64,000 nt of DNA from Bugula neritina (Eukaryota; Bryozoa; Gymnolaemata; Cheilostomatida; Bugulidae): the NCBI GenBank assembly GCA_964035545.1, contig OZ037765.1, positions 18,036,698 through 18,100,697 of the forward strand, given 5' to 3'. Both the position numbers and the translations under genes were made by a program. Below the pieces are notes generated by a model, which worked only from the letters and a program-made list of their open reading frames with translations, was not told the origin of the DNA and did no database searches. Position 1 is the stretch's first letter. Each line of letters begins with the position of its first letter. Positions 51,101-63,145 of this stretch are shown in pieces.

Positions 51101-53761
51101 AGGTAAGTAAAGATTCAACAGCATGTGATGATAATAACTAAGTTATACTTACTATCAGTGAAAGTAACCTTCTTCATTAATCCTGCTACTGTTATTGAGT
51201 CTAATAACTCTGCATCTGCATGCTTCCAAGGATTCTCGGCCCCAACTGCTTTGACTAACCATTCCAACTGGAAACATAGTTCTAATTTCAATCAATGGTT
51301 TTCATTCTAAATTTTTATCACAATAATAAGTAATACTAATTTGGTTTACATGTTATTTAAACCTGCCCTAGATATGGCCTGTCCCAAGTCTACTGTGCTC
51401 AAAACCCCAACAGAAGGCAAATCCGACGAATACTTCCGTGCTTTAGTATCTGCATTTAGTTTTATAAATTTAGTTCCAGTGATATATTGGTCATATGTCT
51501 TGATATCTAACTCTTTCAACAACTCCATTACATCCAGCTGAGTTCTAAAATAAACACATGTAATTATCAGTCATTAAAATATGATGCAATACTAAATAAG
51601 TGCTTCAATATGAATAGCATGTTTTATACATACGCCTTTTCTTAGAACTAAAGTACATATTTTATATATTACTGTATCTTAGTGATTAGTGTTAATTGTA
51701 CGTTAAGCTCAATGTGTTGAAGCACTCGTTAGCGAGCAACTTATTGTTGCATCTTTCAGCTACCGCTTGTGATATATGTAGAGGTGCAGTAACTAGATTT
51801 TACCTCCCAACCCACATTCCTCCAAACTCCCATTTCTTCAAGTCGTCATGGCCATCAGCATCCGCACATTTCATTTCCTGTAATTCTGTCCGGCCACCAA
51901 CTCTGTCTAAATATGGATATAGAAACACTATTACTAGTTAGCATTATTTTATACTAATTGATAAGCAAGAATTTACCAATCAACCAGTGACCACCAGTAC
52001 GCAACACCAAAGGACCAGAGACTACACACGGATGTAACCTTTGCAACAAGAACTTTGATTAGTCTACAGAGTCATAGAACCACTCTTCTAGCTATTGAAC
52101 TATAAGAGGACGTGCAACCTTTTTAGAGCAACGGCCAATACTACAAAATTTGGCTTGAGGGGAGCAGCATAAGCATTTCCAAGTTAGGCTGTACCTAAGT
52201 ACATAATCTCTTAGAAACATTAAACCGGATCAAATAATTAATGCATGCTACATGCATTGTAATTGTAGAAAACTAGGATCTGCCTGTTCATAAAAACAGA
52301 CATTAACAGAAGTTGCTTGTCAACCATAACTGGTATACTATGCATAGATATACAGGAAACAGTATATTTATTATATTATATTATACACTATATTATATTA
52401 TGTACATTATTATAATATATATAATATGTATATAATAATGTAGGCTATATAATATATTATACATATATGTAAAGTATATTTATGTTTACATATTCAAACT
52501 AAGAGTATAAGCGATTAGAGTCTTCAATGGCAGTTAAATTGTTCAACCATCAGTGATACACTTAGTACTGTTTGCCTTGTTTGCAAATCTGTCAATATCA
52601 GGTTTTGTATCTGAACATGAAACACTTAGTTACTGGGCTAAATGCACATCAGTGAGTTAGGTACAGTATTTAATCTTTGTATAATACATCATATAACTGA
52701 AGAATTTTTCACATCTAGGTATGTAGTCCAAAGAGACTAACCATTATTAGAGCTGTCAATATAGTATATACAGCTGGACGAGGGCCAGATGGAAGAATTT
52801 TATTGAGGTGCGTTGATGCTTGAGAAGGTGGTTGCTTTGCAAACTAATGAGCTGCATCTTCAACTTGGTTGTAGTACATCAGGGTCAACAGAGAATAAAT
52901 TTGCAAAGGTACATTTTTCTTGAACAGTCATGTCAAATTGGGGGTGAGCCCTTGGGCAGCCAGCCTATTGGACAGCCCTGAACTAGAACGTCCTTATATT
53001 TGTAGAGTTGCCAGATTCCAACACAATACTAGGGTTTTACCCATAATTGGACTAGGATACATTAGTCTACTATTACCTTTCTGGCCATGACTTGATCTCA
53101 TTTGATTCAATCTCCTAAATATAGCTCAAATGCATTCTAAAATCAACTTTACATTCAAAATCTAAGTATGAGTTAACCAGGTGAGTGCAGAACAGTGGTG
53201 TTTTCAAATAACCAGATTTGGAGTGGATGTTTGTAGCCCGAGAACATAACTGCATGGAAATAAAGCAACCACCCTCAAAACAAATTTAGCTATAAATCCA
53301 AGTCTACTTCATAGTGCATTAATAAGTAGGAGTCAAGTTTGGTTCCTTCAGAGGTAACAGTGGTGATGGAACTTGAGCAGATGGGCCAGAATTGTCTACG
53401 TATCACATCATAATAATTTGTCTTTGCTCTAGACTTACCTGCTCTCATAGAGTAGAAACCTACTTACAATATGCATTAATTGCCTGATTATCAGCATTTA
53501 GTGTTAATTTCAGTTCAGGTTACCTCTGTGTTGTACAAAGTGTCAAAATTTGTGCTGAATGCAGCAAAGACCAATCCTTTACACTGCAAGAAGTAGTAAA
53601 ATGATATCAAATTAGTATTACATATTACTAACTATATACTTGCCTTTAGCTTCTAGGACACATACTTTAAGTCCAGGTCTACTTTTCAGCAGAGTATGAG
53701 CTGCAGAAAGGCCAGAAAAACCTGCACCAACACAGATTACATCATACTGCAGGGCTGACAT
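48112..53761 (-). CDS. Flavin-containing monoamine-oxidase-like enzyme, 11 exons, 478 aa
   Basis: Exons (minus): 53761-53644, 51906-51804, 51544-51363, 51281-51153, 50534-50377, 50276-50184, 49944-49759, 49234-49067, 48668-48481, 48335-48248, 48135-48112. It is an FAD enzyme oxidising amines to aldehydes plus H2O2. The Rossmann motif [11 protein letters not shown] lies at residues 11-21, followed by the DRVGGRT motif (40-46) and FGGMWVG. K316 in [10 protein letters not shown] matches the conserved active-site Lys. C420 in YNGGCPT is at the covalent-FAD Cys position, and [24 protein letters not shown] ends the FAD domain. P421 replaces one aromatic-cage Tyr; the other, Y457, is present. The protein stops seven residues after the FAD domain, so the mitochondrial membrane anchor of MAO-A/B is missing. 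Intron 1 has a GC donor (AAAG|gcaagt). The exon 3/4 junction (gtttaa donor) is the weakest point. Confidence 0.88.
48142..48159 (+). terminator. Candidate polyadenylation signals of ARL6IP1
   Basis: Two AATAAA words (48142-48147 and 48154-48159), about 280 bases past the ARL6IP1 stop. If used, the ARL6IP1 3' UTR crosses the last exon of the opposite-strand amine-oxidase gene. A weaker upstream signal cannot be excluded. Confidence 0.45.
52938..52980 (-). repeat. Second copy of the hAT-like terminal fragment
   Basis: On the minus strand starts CAGGGCTGTCCAATAGGCTG, matching the fragment at 13274-13319. It lies within intron 1 of the amine-oxidase gene. No second terminus was found nearby. Confidence 0.35.
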
Positions 53762-55859
53762 GTTGATTCCTTTCTCTACTAAATAGAGTTAGTGTGTGCA
53801 CTTTGAGCACCTGTTTACTGCTGGCATGATAAGATATCAATTGTATGCAAGCATAGACTTATAACCATACGGCAGTGCCAGTATCGATAGACATAGCTTA
53901 CATAGTTTTTAAATTAGAAGATATCAAAACTATTTTATGTTCTTGACCTGTTTACTGTAGCACAGATATATATAAATAGAAGTTGCTTTCTCCTTTAACA
54001 AAAAAGAAAGTTGTTGTTTTGGAAACTCGATAACATTGCTTACAAAGTTTGAATAACCTTTTAATTAAACACACAAAACTAGCATACAGCATTATTAAAA
54101 CAAGTAAAATCTAGCGTGTGTGTATGTGTGTATGTGTGTATATGCTTGTGTATGTGTGCATATGCTTGTGTGTGCATGCTCGCGAGAATACTGGCGTGTT
54201 TTAAAACATTGTGTACACAAATACACAACAATCTACGTACAAAGTGCACCTCAAATTAACCGAACATAAGCAACTTTATGGTAAGTATTTATGCTTCATC
54301 ACTGCAGAGAGACCATTAAGTGCACATCTGATAACATTAACAATTGGCAACTATTGACCTTATTCAAAGCAAACAACTTAAAGTTAAACCATTTCTATTA
54401 ACAGCCCTTCCCATAAAATACTTGGTTTAAAAATTATCTATTGAATATTAATACTGCTGCTAGTAAGAATTTAATTCCATTTTAATTAGCTTTAATTTGT
54501 TGGCTATGCTGTGTATAAATATAGTAGTAGTTAAAATGAAAACTTTTCGCCTAAAATTAGTGCATAATAATTAAAATTACTTTACTTCCCCTTTTCTATT
54601 TACTATTGACAGCCCATACAGTGCAATGGTAGTCCCTGAAAGTGGCTGTTTTATTTAGTTGTATAAATGTCTACTAATGCAACTACAATTTCTGTAGCTG
54701 CACTCAGCTATTTTGATGAAAAGCTGCTTTTAAATAAGCAGTGTGTGGCTTTTGAGCAAGAATATTTAATTTTATTTCCAAGTCTTGCATGCTGCTGTTG
54801 AATTCAACTCTTCAAGTTGGTGCCACCAACCATTCTCAAGGTGCTATTACTAATATTTTAGCTTTTTCTCTCTGGATTGTTTGTTTATTCTTTCATTCTT
54901 TATTTTTATAATCAAACCACTTACATCTGGTAGTTATCTTTTTCCAGGAATTGAAACAAAAATGGGATTAAACCTCATCTAACGGCCATCCGTAACAATT
55001 TATGTCATAAACAACACATCCTGACATTAACAAACTATAGTTATAATATTATAAGGTATGTTAACAGCTCACATGTTAAGATTGAGCTGCTTTGAGTTAA
55101 GATTGTCAATGCTTTTAAAATTTTTAATTCCTCAGAAGATTTTCTGTCAACTTTTATGTATTATGCTTGTAAAATAGTACATTGTAATGAACAAAGTGCT
55201 TTCTATGTGGAAAATATTGTAGCAATACAAGTTTTTATGCAACTGCAGGTTAGACTGTGATTTCCATTTTAAATGTATAGCAATTTTCAAGTTATAATAT
55301 CACCATATACTATTAGCTAGTTATAATACAAATAATTATTTCTGTTAAATTAATATTTGTACAAAAGATTTATCAAATTTTACCCTCAGTGTTTTTACTC
55401 TTAGGCTATATTATTTAGGAAAGTTGGCTAGCCTTCTGATTTCTACCTTTGCGGTAGTTTTTATTTTACTGTTAGTGTAATTTACTCTAAGCTGGTGGTA
55501 AAGGGCGTGCTAATACTTTAAACTTTAGATTTAATAACGCAGATGTTGTAAAGAAAAGTATTTAACTATGAGGATACATACGCCACCTAATACCCTAATT
55601 GTTTTGGAAAAGCTATTTAAATCAATTTAACTTAAAAGGTGGTTTTATTTACTGGGTGTTTTTCTGTTAGTAATGACAATAAACATAATTGTAGTCAATT
55701 GTTCGAATTAAGAGATTTTTGGCAGGTGGTTGAATAATATTTTCTTAATTGTTTAACGCTGCTTGGGATTACTAGGCTTCACTTGCAGGCAGCAGAAAGC
55801 TTATTGTCTGCCTATTATTACACCTGATTGATTGCCAACATCGCGACCTGGTGGGAACC
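53762..55859. other. Intergenic DNA between divergent amine-oxidase and Sp-like genes
   Basis: No gene is seen. It contains a GT-rich microsatellite (about 54116-54175, TGTGTATGTG words). The amine-oxidase promoter should lie at its left end; no element could be fixed. Confidence 0.4.
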
Positions 55860-56055
55860 GTTTTCTGGCTGCACAGTTGACCAATGACAGCTAAGCATTA
55901 AGCTCCACCCTAATCAATACGTGATAGGCTGGAATAAAGTCAAACCTTGTTACCAAAGCCTTACCATTTGAGTATCAAGACTACTACTACCCAGAGCAGC
56001 AGATTTTAGTGTCAAGATTAAAGTCAAGGCTGTTAAAGTGCGATTATAGCTACTC
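55860..56055 (+). promoter_or_regulatory. Candidate promoter and first leader exon of the Sp-like gene
   Basis: A locally less AT-rich stretch with a CCAAT word at about 55881 is followed by a segment that ends at 56055 with a consensus donor (CTC|gtaagt). No coding frame is evident, so this would be promoter plus untranslated exon 1. This is inference from splice signals and position. Confidence 0.4.
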
Positions 56056-56246
56056 GTAAGTCTTCAACTAGGTTTTCAAATATTATATCTGTCTATTTGA
56101 AATGTAATTCTTTCAACATTTTTAAATTGTCACCTAAAAAGTTAGAATTTTTCCACAAAGAAATTTCAATTATAATGCTGGGCTTACTTGTTTCAATGAA
56201 ACAAATAGAAGTTAAGTTTACAATAATTATGTTTCTTTTGTTTTAG

Positions 56247-56557
56247 CTAAACCATTGCTCTGCTTTAATTTTTACACAACTTTGTCCTGGTTTCACCTCC
56301 TGGAATCTGTGACAGTCCATCAAATCCCTTCATTGTCAGGTAAGTGTAGCCGCTTGTTTCTGCTTATTTTATCATTTCAGCTATTTTGAGATATTTTTAA
56401 GTATATAAACACAATATTAAAGTATTAATATCGCTATAACAAAATTTTAGAATTCAAAATTATTTTCTATCTTGAAAATCTTTTTCAGATATCATAGAAG
56501 AACCTGAGGCCTCAAACCGCTATCTTACACAGAAAGTAATTGCAGAGTGTAATAAAG
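56247..56557 (+). other. Candidate untranslated leader exons of the Sp-like gene
   Basis: Two segments have good borders: 56247-56339 (ttttag before, gtaagt after) and 56489-56557 (tttttcag before, gttcgt after). Neither holds an ATG in frame with the protein. They may be joined or alternative leader exons; a transcript would decide. Confidence 0.45.
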
Positions 56558-56792
56558 GTTCGTTTGTTCTTTAAAAGAATTAAAACTCTTCAGTTTAGAT
56601 TAATATTAGAAAACCCAACAGCATTATTTTGAAGCAGTTTTACTTTTAGTAAACACAAGATCATGAGTCCAAACTCTGACTAGCTCCATTTGAAATGTTA
56701 GGAAGATCATGCTGTCATATTTGTTTTTTGTTGCAGTAGAAACAAGCCATTAGCTTGCTTAAGAACCTGTATTATCAGAGGTTCTTACGGAG

Positions 56793-58600
56793 ATGGAGAC
56801 TTTGAAAACAAACGTGAGTTTAACAATATTATTCTGATGAATCTTTCTTCTGTTTCCTAACAAACATTCTTTTGTCAACATTAACAAACCTGAGTTATTG
56901 AATATAATATATTATATTGGTTATAGAAGGGTCAGTAGAGGTGTAAAGTCTAAGTAATTTTTTATCAATTAATTTATGAAAATATGCCTCAGCCTACATA
57001 TATTTGAGTGGCGCATAATTTTGTGTACCTGGTTTCAATGCTTTATATCTTGTAGTAAGAAAAACAAAAGTAAAATTTGCAGTCTTTATGTTATTATTAT
57101 TTTTGCTAATATGCAACGATGAAGAGATTAGACCTGTGTATCTTTCTATGCCTGTTCTAATATATATTAAAAAACTATATCATTTTTATTTTGCTGGGGT
57201 GACTAGCATATCTAAGATCCAAAAAAGTTTTTGGCTTGTAAAATCGAAATTCACCAAGCAGAAGCTCAGGTAATTCATAATAATAATAATTATTATTATT
57301 ATTATGGATTGCGTGTACCTAAACTTTGTGAATTTTATTTTCACAAGGAAAGAAATTTTGTTAAATCTTAGGTTTGCTAGTCATCCCAGCGGGCAGCCAA
57401 AAGGCTTGCCTCAATATTGCTCAAACAAGTTAGTCATTACGTAAGAAAATGTTTGCTTACATTTTTAAAAATTTTATTCACTCATAGGTAGCAAAAATGA
57501 TGTTTTCTCCGTTAACAAGTGAAAGAATAAATTCTCCAACTGAGTTGACGGAAGAATCTTGTGAACAAGAACTACCAAGTAGAATATACCCTGGAAGTTT
57601 AGACAGATACACTACCTCAGACGTTGCAAGTAGCTACTTGTTACCACAAAACTCCACGCCCAACAGCACCAATCTATTCCCATATAGATTACCTCAGACT
57701 TCACAGGGACTAGAAAACAATGTCTGGCATTATCAAAGCTCAGCTGGATCCCCCGACATGATCTCATGGGTAGATGCATCTTCGAATGCAATAAGTTCGT
57801 GGCAACCAGAGCAAGTCCAGTTTCAACACTCCATCTCTACCCAATACAATAAGAGTTCAGACAGAGACTACACTCAACTTCGAAATAATCAGGGTTCGTC
57901 TTTATCTTCTCTCTTATCTACTACAGGAATACCTTCTTTAATTTCAAGTACATCAATATCCCCGCTGCTTCAACCGAGCTCCTCTTTTATGCCAACAAAT
58001 ATTATAGCCCCTCTGTCTCATCAGCCTTCAGTTTCAGAGTTTAAGAATGTAGTTACTAGTTCCACAAGCATTGCACCTTCAACAAGAAGCAATTACACCA
58101 CTCCCTCTCCGAGGGGTCGAAGGCAAACTGGTAAAAGTGCATGCGAATGTCCAAGATGCCAAAAGATTGATAGCCTGGGGCCAAATGCATCGCATCTCAA
58201 AGCTAAAGGGCCACACGATTGCCATGTTCCAGGGTGTGGTAAATCATACACCAAGACATCACACCTCAAAGCCCACCTTAGGTGGCACACCAGGCCTGAG
58301 CGGCTTCACATTTGCCAAAGGAACTCCTGTGGGAAGCATTTTGGGACAGCTGAAGAATTACAGAGGCATGCTCAAAGTCATTCTGAAAGCCAACGGTTAA
58401 GCTGTAAGTACTGCAGTAGATCATTCCAGAAAAATGATTCTCTTGCTAAACACCTCAGGCAGCATGAAGCTGACAACCAGAAGGATAGCATTGATCGTAA
58501 AAATATGAGCAGCACTAACCTAAAATCCGAAAAGGAAGCAAGTAATAATAATGATGATAGAAGTGAGATGCACATGAAGACCAAACAAGAAGCTGTATAA
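56793..58600 (+). CDS. Sp-family C2H2 zinc-finger transcription factor, derived, 377 aa (2 coding exons)
   Basis: Coding parts are 56793-56813 (METLKTN, in a leader exon starting at 56737) and 57488-58600. If the short first exon is not used, ATG 57497 gives 367 aa. The N-terminal two-thirds is Ser/Thr/Gln/Pro-rich, as in Sp activation domains ([18 protein letters not shown]). The buttonhead box CECPRC is at residues 226-231, the hallmark separating Sp from KLF factors. Three C2H2 fingers follow (about 252-345). Finger 1 keeps the Sp recognition helix ([12 protein letters not shown]). Finger 2 reads GTAEELQRH instead of TRSDELQRH, and finger 3 QKNDSLAKH instead of MRSDHLSKH. Linkers are also unusual (RPERLHI, SESQRLS). 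The tail is charged and low-complexity. It is a nuclear DNA-binding regulator whose target is probably shifted from GC boxes. Confidence 0.88.
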
Positions 58601-61600
58601 TCCGAAGCATCTTAAATTTAATATAAATGACAATGAAATGATTATTGAATAATTTTTATACAATATAATGATGAACTATTTTATGACAGAAATGATTTGT
58701 ACTCGTCAAAATATTTATTGCTATACCAATAATCATTACCATTGATCATATTTTTGAATTTCATATGCTTGGAAATTAAAAATTTTATTTAATTCTATTT
58801 TATGATACTTGTGGAATGTTAAAATCAATGGACTAAATTACTAGCAGTTGTGTTGAAAGTATACAGCTATTTGTAATGTGCAACAAGTAGATCATGCTTC
58901 TGTTAGTTTTGGTCAATGATAACGAAATCTTTTGACTGGTGCTAATAAAGTGCAATTGAATAATAAAATATGTTGTCACTCTTTTTGTAATTCGTCTAGA
59001 TCGAGTAAGAAAGGGGGATGGGTACACAATATATGTATGTACTACTACTATATGTATTTCTGAAACAGTAGGTACTATACTACTAGTACTGCACTACTGA
59101 AATATACTTAATACTGGCCAGAATCAACATAATGAATGACAGTGCCTGCAATATTTGAAATTCAGCAAACATGAAAATGTGTATAGCGCTTGGGAATATC
59201 ATATAATTGACACGATTAATAAGAACAATTTGTTATTCATACTTATAGCTATAACCAAGCTTTCAATCTGCAGAAACTATTAAAACTAAAGTAAATTCAA
59301 ATAACTACTAGTTGCTTTTGAAGAACTTGGTGGCTTTTGTACTGGAGAGGAACACTTTATTAAAAAGTTAAAAAAACATTTCTGCAGACAACTGCTTAAC
59401 CGAATTTTCAAATTTAAAACTTAAAAGCTGATCACTTCCATATTGCAATATAGCTATGTAAGTACAGCATTCAACAGTTGCTTTAATCTATAAAAATTCA
59501 TTTCTGACATCAAAAAGCTAAAACCCTAAGGCCTCAACTACTAATTTAAGATTAAAGGCTAGTCTATGCAAAACTATGGTATCAAAATATAAAAACAACA
59601 TAAAGTATGAGCGATTAATAACTGATGATATAAAATCTCCACACGTAGAGTCTATTTTAGATTTCCTTGTCACTACATATTGTTTTTGTTTTACCAAACT
59701 TTGGAAACAGAGTAATCAAAAACCTACAGACTTTGCTACTAAAGAAATATTACAACGTCTTGCATATTGTATAATGCTAAACTAAAGGTAAAACTAAACA
59801 ACCCAAAACATCGTAATATATAATTAATTAGGTTATATGACTGGGGAGGGGATATTGAACAGGAAGTCCCAATACACGCATTGTTGCTGTCTCCTTTAGA
59901 CATCTATAGCCTCTAAACAAAAATGAGCTTAGTTGTAATTCTGCTGCAAACTACGACCTATCACTTGAAAACTTACAACATAATTACACATTAAACCTTC
60001 CTAGCAGTGAAATGAGATTAAAATTTAACTGCAAACATAAAACGAAGTCAACTCAAATGCTTACTCCTAATTTTAACTTCTTAAACTTGCATCATACAGT
60101 GTGCAGTTGGTTAGTTTCAGACTAAATAATAATAAAGAAAGCTGTTACATTATCATATAATGTATTGAGGAGATACAGTGCTAAGTTATATTTCATATAA
60201 TAGTTTGTATACACTCTGATGATAGAATTTAGCTCTCCTCACCCAAGTGAGATACCCTTAAAGGTTTATATGAATTGAAATAAACTGGCCTTTTTGAAGT
60301 TACAGCCTGCCATTAATGAAAGTTTAGGATAATACCATCAGCTAGCATTGAAACATAGCTCGTTTATATAATAAAGCTTCCCTATACTGTTAGCTTCCTC
60401 TTACTCTTAAAACCGCCTCTCTGCATTTGACTTTTTCTCTCACGGTATTTAAGATGTTTTATTGGATATACCTTACGTAATCAATACTGCAGTTATACTA
60501 GTAATATAAGCAAGTATACAAAATAATTATAGCTCATCTATACATTTTACCAAGTTCTATGTAGAAACTGAAATAGCCATAGTAGCTATACGACTTTTAA
60601 AGAAGTTTTTTCAGGTCAACTAGTTGAGTATGACACAAATTTATAACTAGTTTTGGCTCTACACCATTGGCAATAGCAAATGTGGTGCAGATTTAAATAT
60701 ATGTTAACATTAGGTAAGTAAGTGCTCAATTTGTAGGTCATTGCTGAATCTTCATGGTGATACATTCAATATAATGGGCACTCGGCATCACCTACTTACT
60801 ACAATTTGACCAATGATCATCCTTAGCCAGAGTCTTATTATTGTATGTACAATAATTTTATCCCTCTGACTGACACTGGCTTTGTTTCTCATAGTTTATT
60901 TAATATAGCTATTATTATCTTTGTCTCAGAGGCTCTACATTGAATAAATATTGCCAATAAAATAATATACCTTTGCTCTTGCCAAGAAAGCTAGTCTCTG
61001 CAGTTTTTGAAATTTACAATAGGCCATATAGCACAAGTAATGTTACTTCATTAGTCTATTAGAAATGACCAATAATTTAAGGAAAACTTGAACTTTATTT
61101 TCAGCTTGCAGCTTGTCATGGACTGTCATGGCATCTTTAATATACATTAGAAATTTGCTTAGTACCTAGTTCATTAAAAATATGGTGCAAGTTAGTTGCA
61201 GTAGTTTTTGCACAATGCTTCTAGTTATGTTGAACCAATAATTACAAATTATCCGCAACAATATTTTTCACCGTAGCAGCTTTATATTTCAATATTGCCC
61301 CTAAGACTTAACATTAAAATACTGGTTTCACTCATTTTCCTCTTTTATTTGTTTTCCATCTATGTAACCCAGCTACTTCAAACAATTTTATTCATCAAAG
61401 GATTTAAGATTTGCCTCAAATAGGCAATTATATCATGATAGGATGTGGAATCGGTAGTTACCCAGCGGGAGAAAAGTTACACAATCAAAAATGGTTATGT
61501 ACCCAGTTGGCCTGTGAACAGCTTATGAACATACCAGCTAATGATGAGGAAAATAAATTCATTGTCACCAAATATCTGCGCAACACTGAGCATAAATGCC

Positions 61601-62108
61601 TTCTTGTCACCATTTAGAAAAGATTATAGGGTTCCTCACTGATGTAATTGCAGGTTATGTTGCTCTGGTGGGAAATTAGACATAAAGAGCCTTTCAAATA
61701 TTAATTATTTATATAACTAGGTCTCAACGCTATAATTTCACACCCTGGAAGTCTAAGTAGATTGTTTAGACGTGTAATATCAAATGCCCAAAAATTTTTC
61801 TGTTATTCTCCAACACATTCTAACAAAGGCTTAATAGTGTAAAGTAAACAATAACCTATAAAGTATGTTTTTTTTATTATTTGAATTGGATAGAAGCTTA
61901 GTAAATATTCAAATGCCACTAGAAATTTTTCTCGCACATAATTTCATATGAAATTATATGCTTATCAAAATGTAATTACTTTATTAAACTCAAACAATTT
62001 CAACTCCAATAAATTTCTTTCTCCTCAGATCTCCAAAATCATTAACTTTTACCATCACCAATCAATTTTAAGCCTAATCTAAAATCAGTTAATTTAGAGT
62101 GATTTATA
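58601..62108. other. 3' UTR of the Sp-like gene and AT-rich intergenic DNA
   Basis: The first about 385 bases are probably 3' UTR. Beyond that there is no supportable gene: frames at 59576-59785 and 61411-61617 have no recognisable motif. Confidence 0.4.
58944..58967 (+). terminator. Candidate polyadenylation signals of the Sp-like gene
   Basis: AATAAA at 58944-58949 and again at 58962-58967, about 345-365 bases after the stop codon. A normal distance for an animal 3' UTR. Confidence 0.6.
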
Positions 62109-63145
62109 TTACACCAATAGGCAATTCTGTTTGCAGACGACACAAATCTTTTTTGGAAGAGCAAAGATTTAAATGCTGATATTGGAAATATAAATTCCTT
62201 ATTAAATAAAGTTAATAACTGGTGCATTGCAAACAAACTAACTCTAAACTTAACGAAAACAAACTATATCATTGTTAAAAACTACCAAAAGAATTTTGTA
62301 CTTAACAGTACCATCCATATTGACAATATACCTCTCTCGCCTAGCTCAGAAATAAAATTTTTAGGTGTAGTCATCGACATTAACTTAAACTGGTGTGCTC
62401 ATATAAATTCTTTAAGGACTCAGCTCAACAAAGTAACTGGTATGATATACTTAGCTTCAAAGTTTTTACCATACAAAGCTTTGATTTTATTATATAACAG
62501 TCTGATAAACAGCAAACTTACATATTGCTTAGAAGCCTGGGGAAATGCCCCTAAAACCCACCTGAACAAGTTGCTTTTAATTCAAAAACGCATTATTCGC
62601 ATTATTTTCCACAAATCACCTACTGAACACACGTCACCTCTATTTATCAAAGCAGAAATTCTTCCTATTGATCTCTTGTATATCTACCGTCTATGTCTTC
62701 TTGGTCATTCAGCTTATTATACTCCATCTCACACCAAACAACCACCAACTTACCTCACCAGACATTCTGAACTTTCCTTACCCTTACCTCTCTCTACCTC
62801 CGCAGCAGGTCATCGTCAAGTGTCCTACCAGATGTCTAGCAATTGGAATAAACTACCTCCGACTTTAAGACATCATCAAAGCTTTGCCACATTTAAAATA
62901 TTGTTGAAAAAGCACCTACTAAAATCTTTAACTTAATCTGAATAAATAGTTCCCACTATTTTTTCAACTGCCACTTGGGCCCCGCTCCTTGAATAGCTAT
63001 GCTACTGAGCACATGGGCCCCCATCTTGATATTATATATAAATTGAATTTAGCTCTTTTTGTGTTACTGTTGTATATTTGTATTTTTTTGTCCTTTTGTT
63101 TTTTTTGTTGATGGAAATAAAGAAAACAAACAAACAAACAAACAA
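62109..63145 (+). mobile_element. 5'-truncated LINE with intact 3' end
   Basis: The frame is open without stops from 62121 to 62936 although it lacks an ATG until 62442. It starts at the catalytic AILFADDTNLFW box, then KFLGVVIDINLNW, LINSKLTYCLEAWGNA, LLIQKRIIRIIFH, and the C-terminal WNKLPPTLRHHQSFATFK. A 3' UTR of about 180 bp follows, then an ATAAAG-A(AAAC)n tail at 63116-63145. This is the classical layout of a 5'-truncated non-LTR insertion of the jockey/CR1/L2 type. The open frame suggests it is the youngest of the three LINE copies here. It is not functional by itself. Confidence 0.85.

Noticed and set aside
58071-58584. Alternative-frame and antisense open frames over the zinc-finger region
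   Set aside because: Shadows of the Sp-like coding frame, which carries all zinc ligands.
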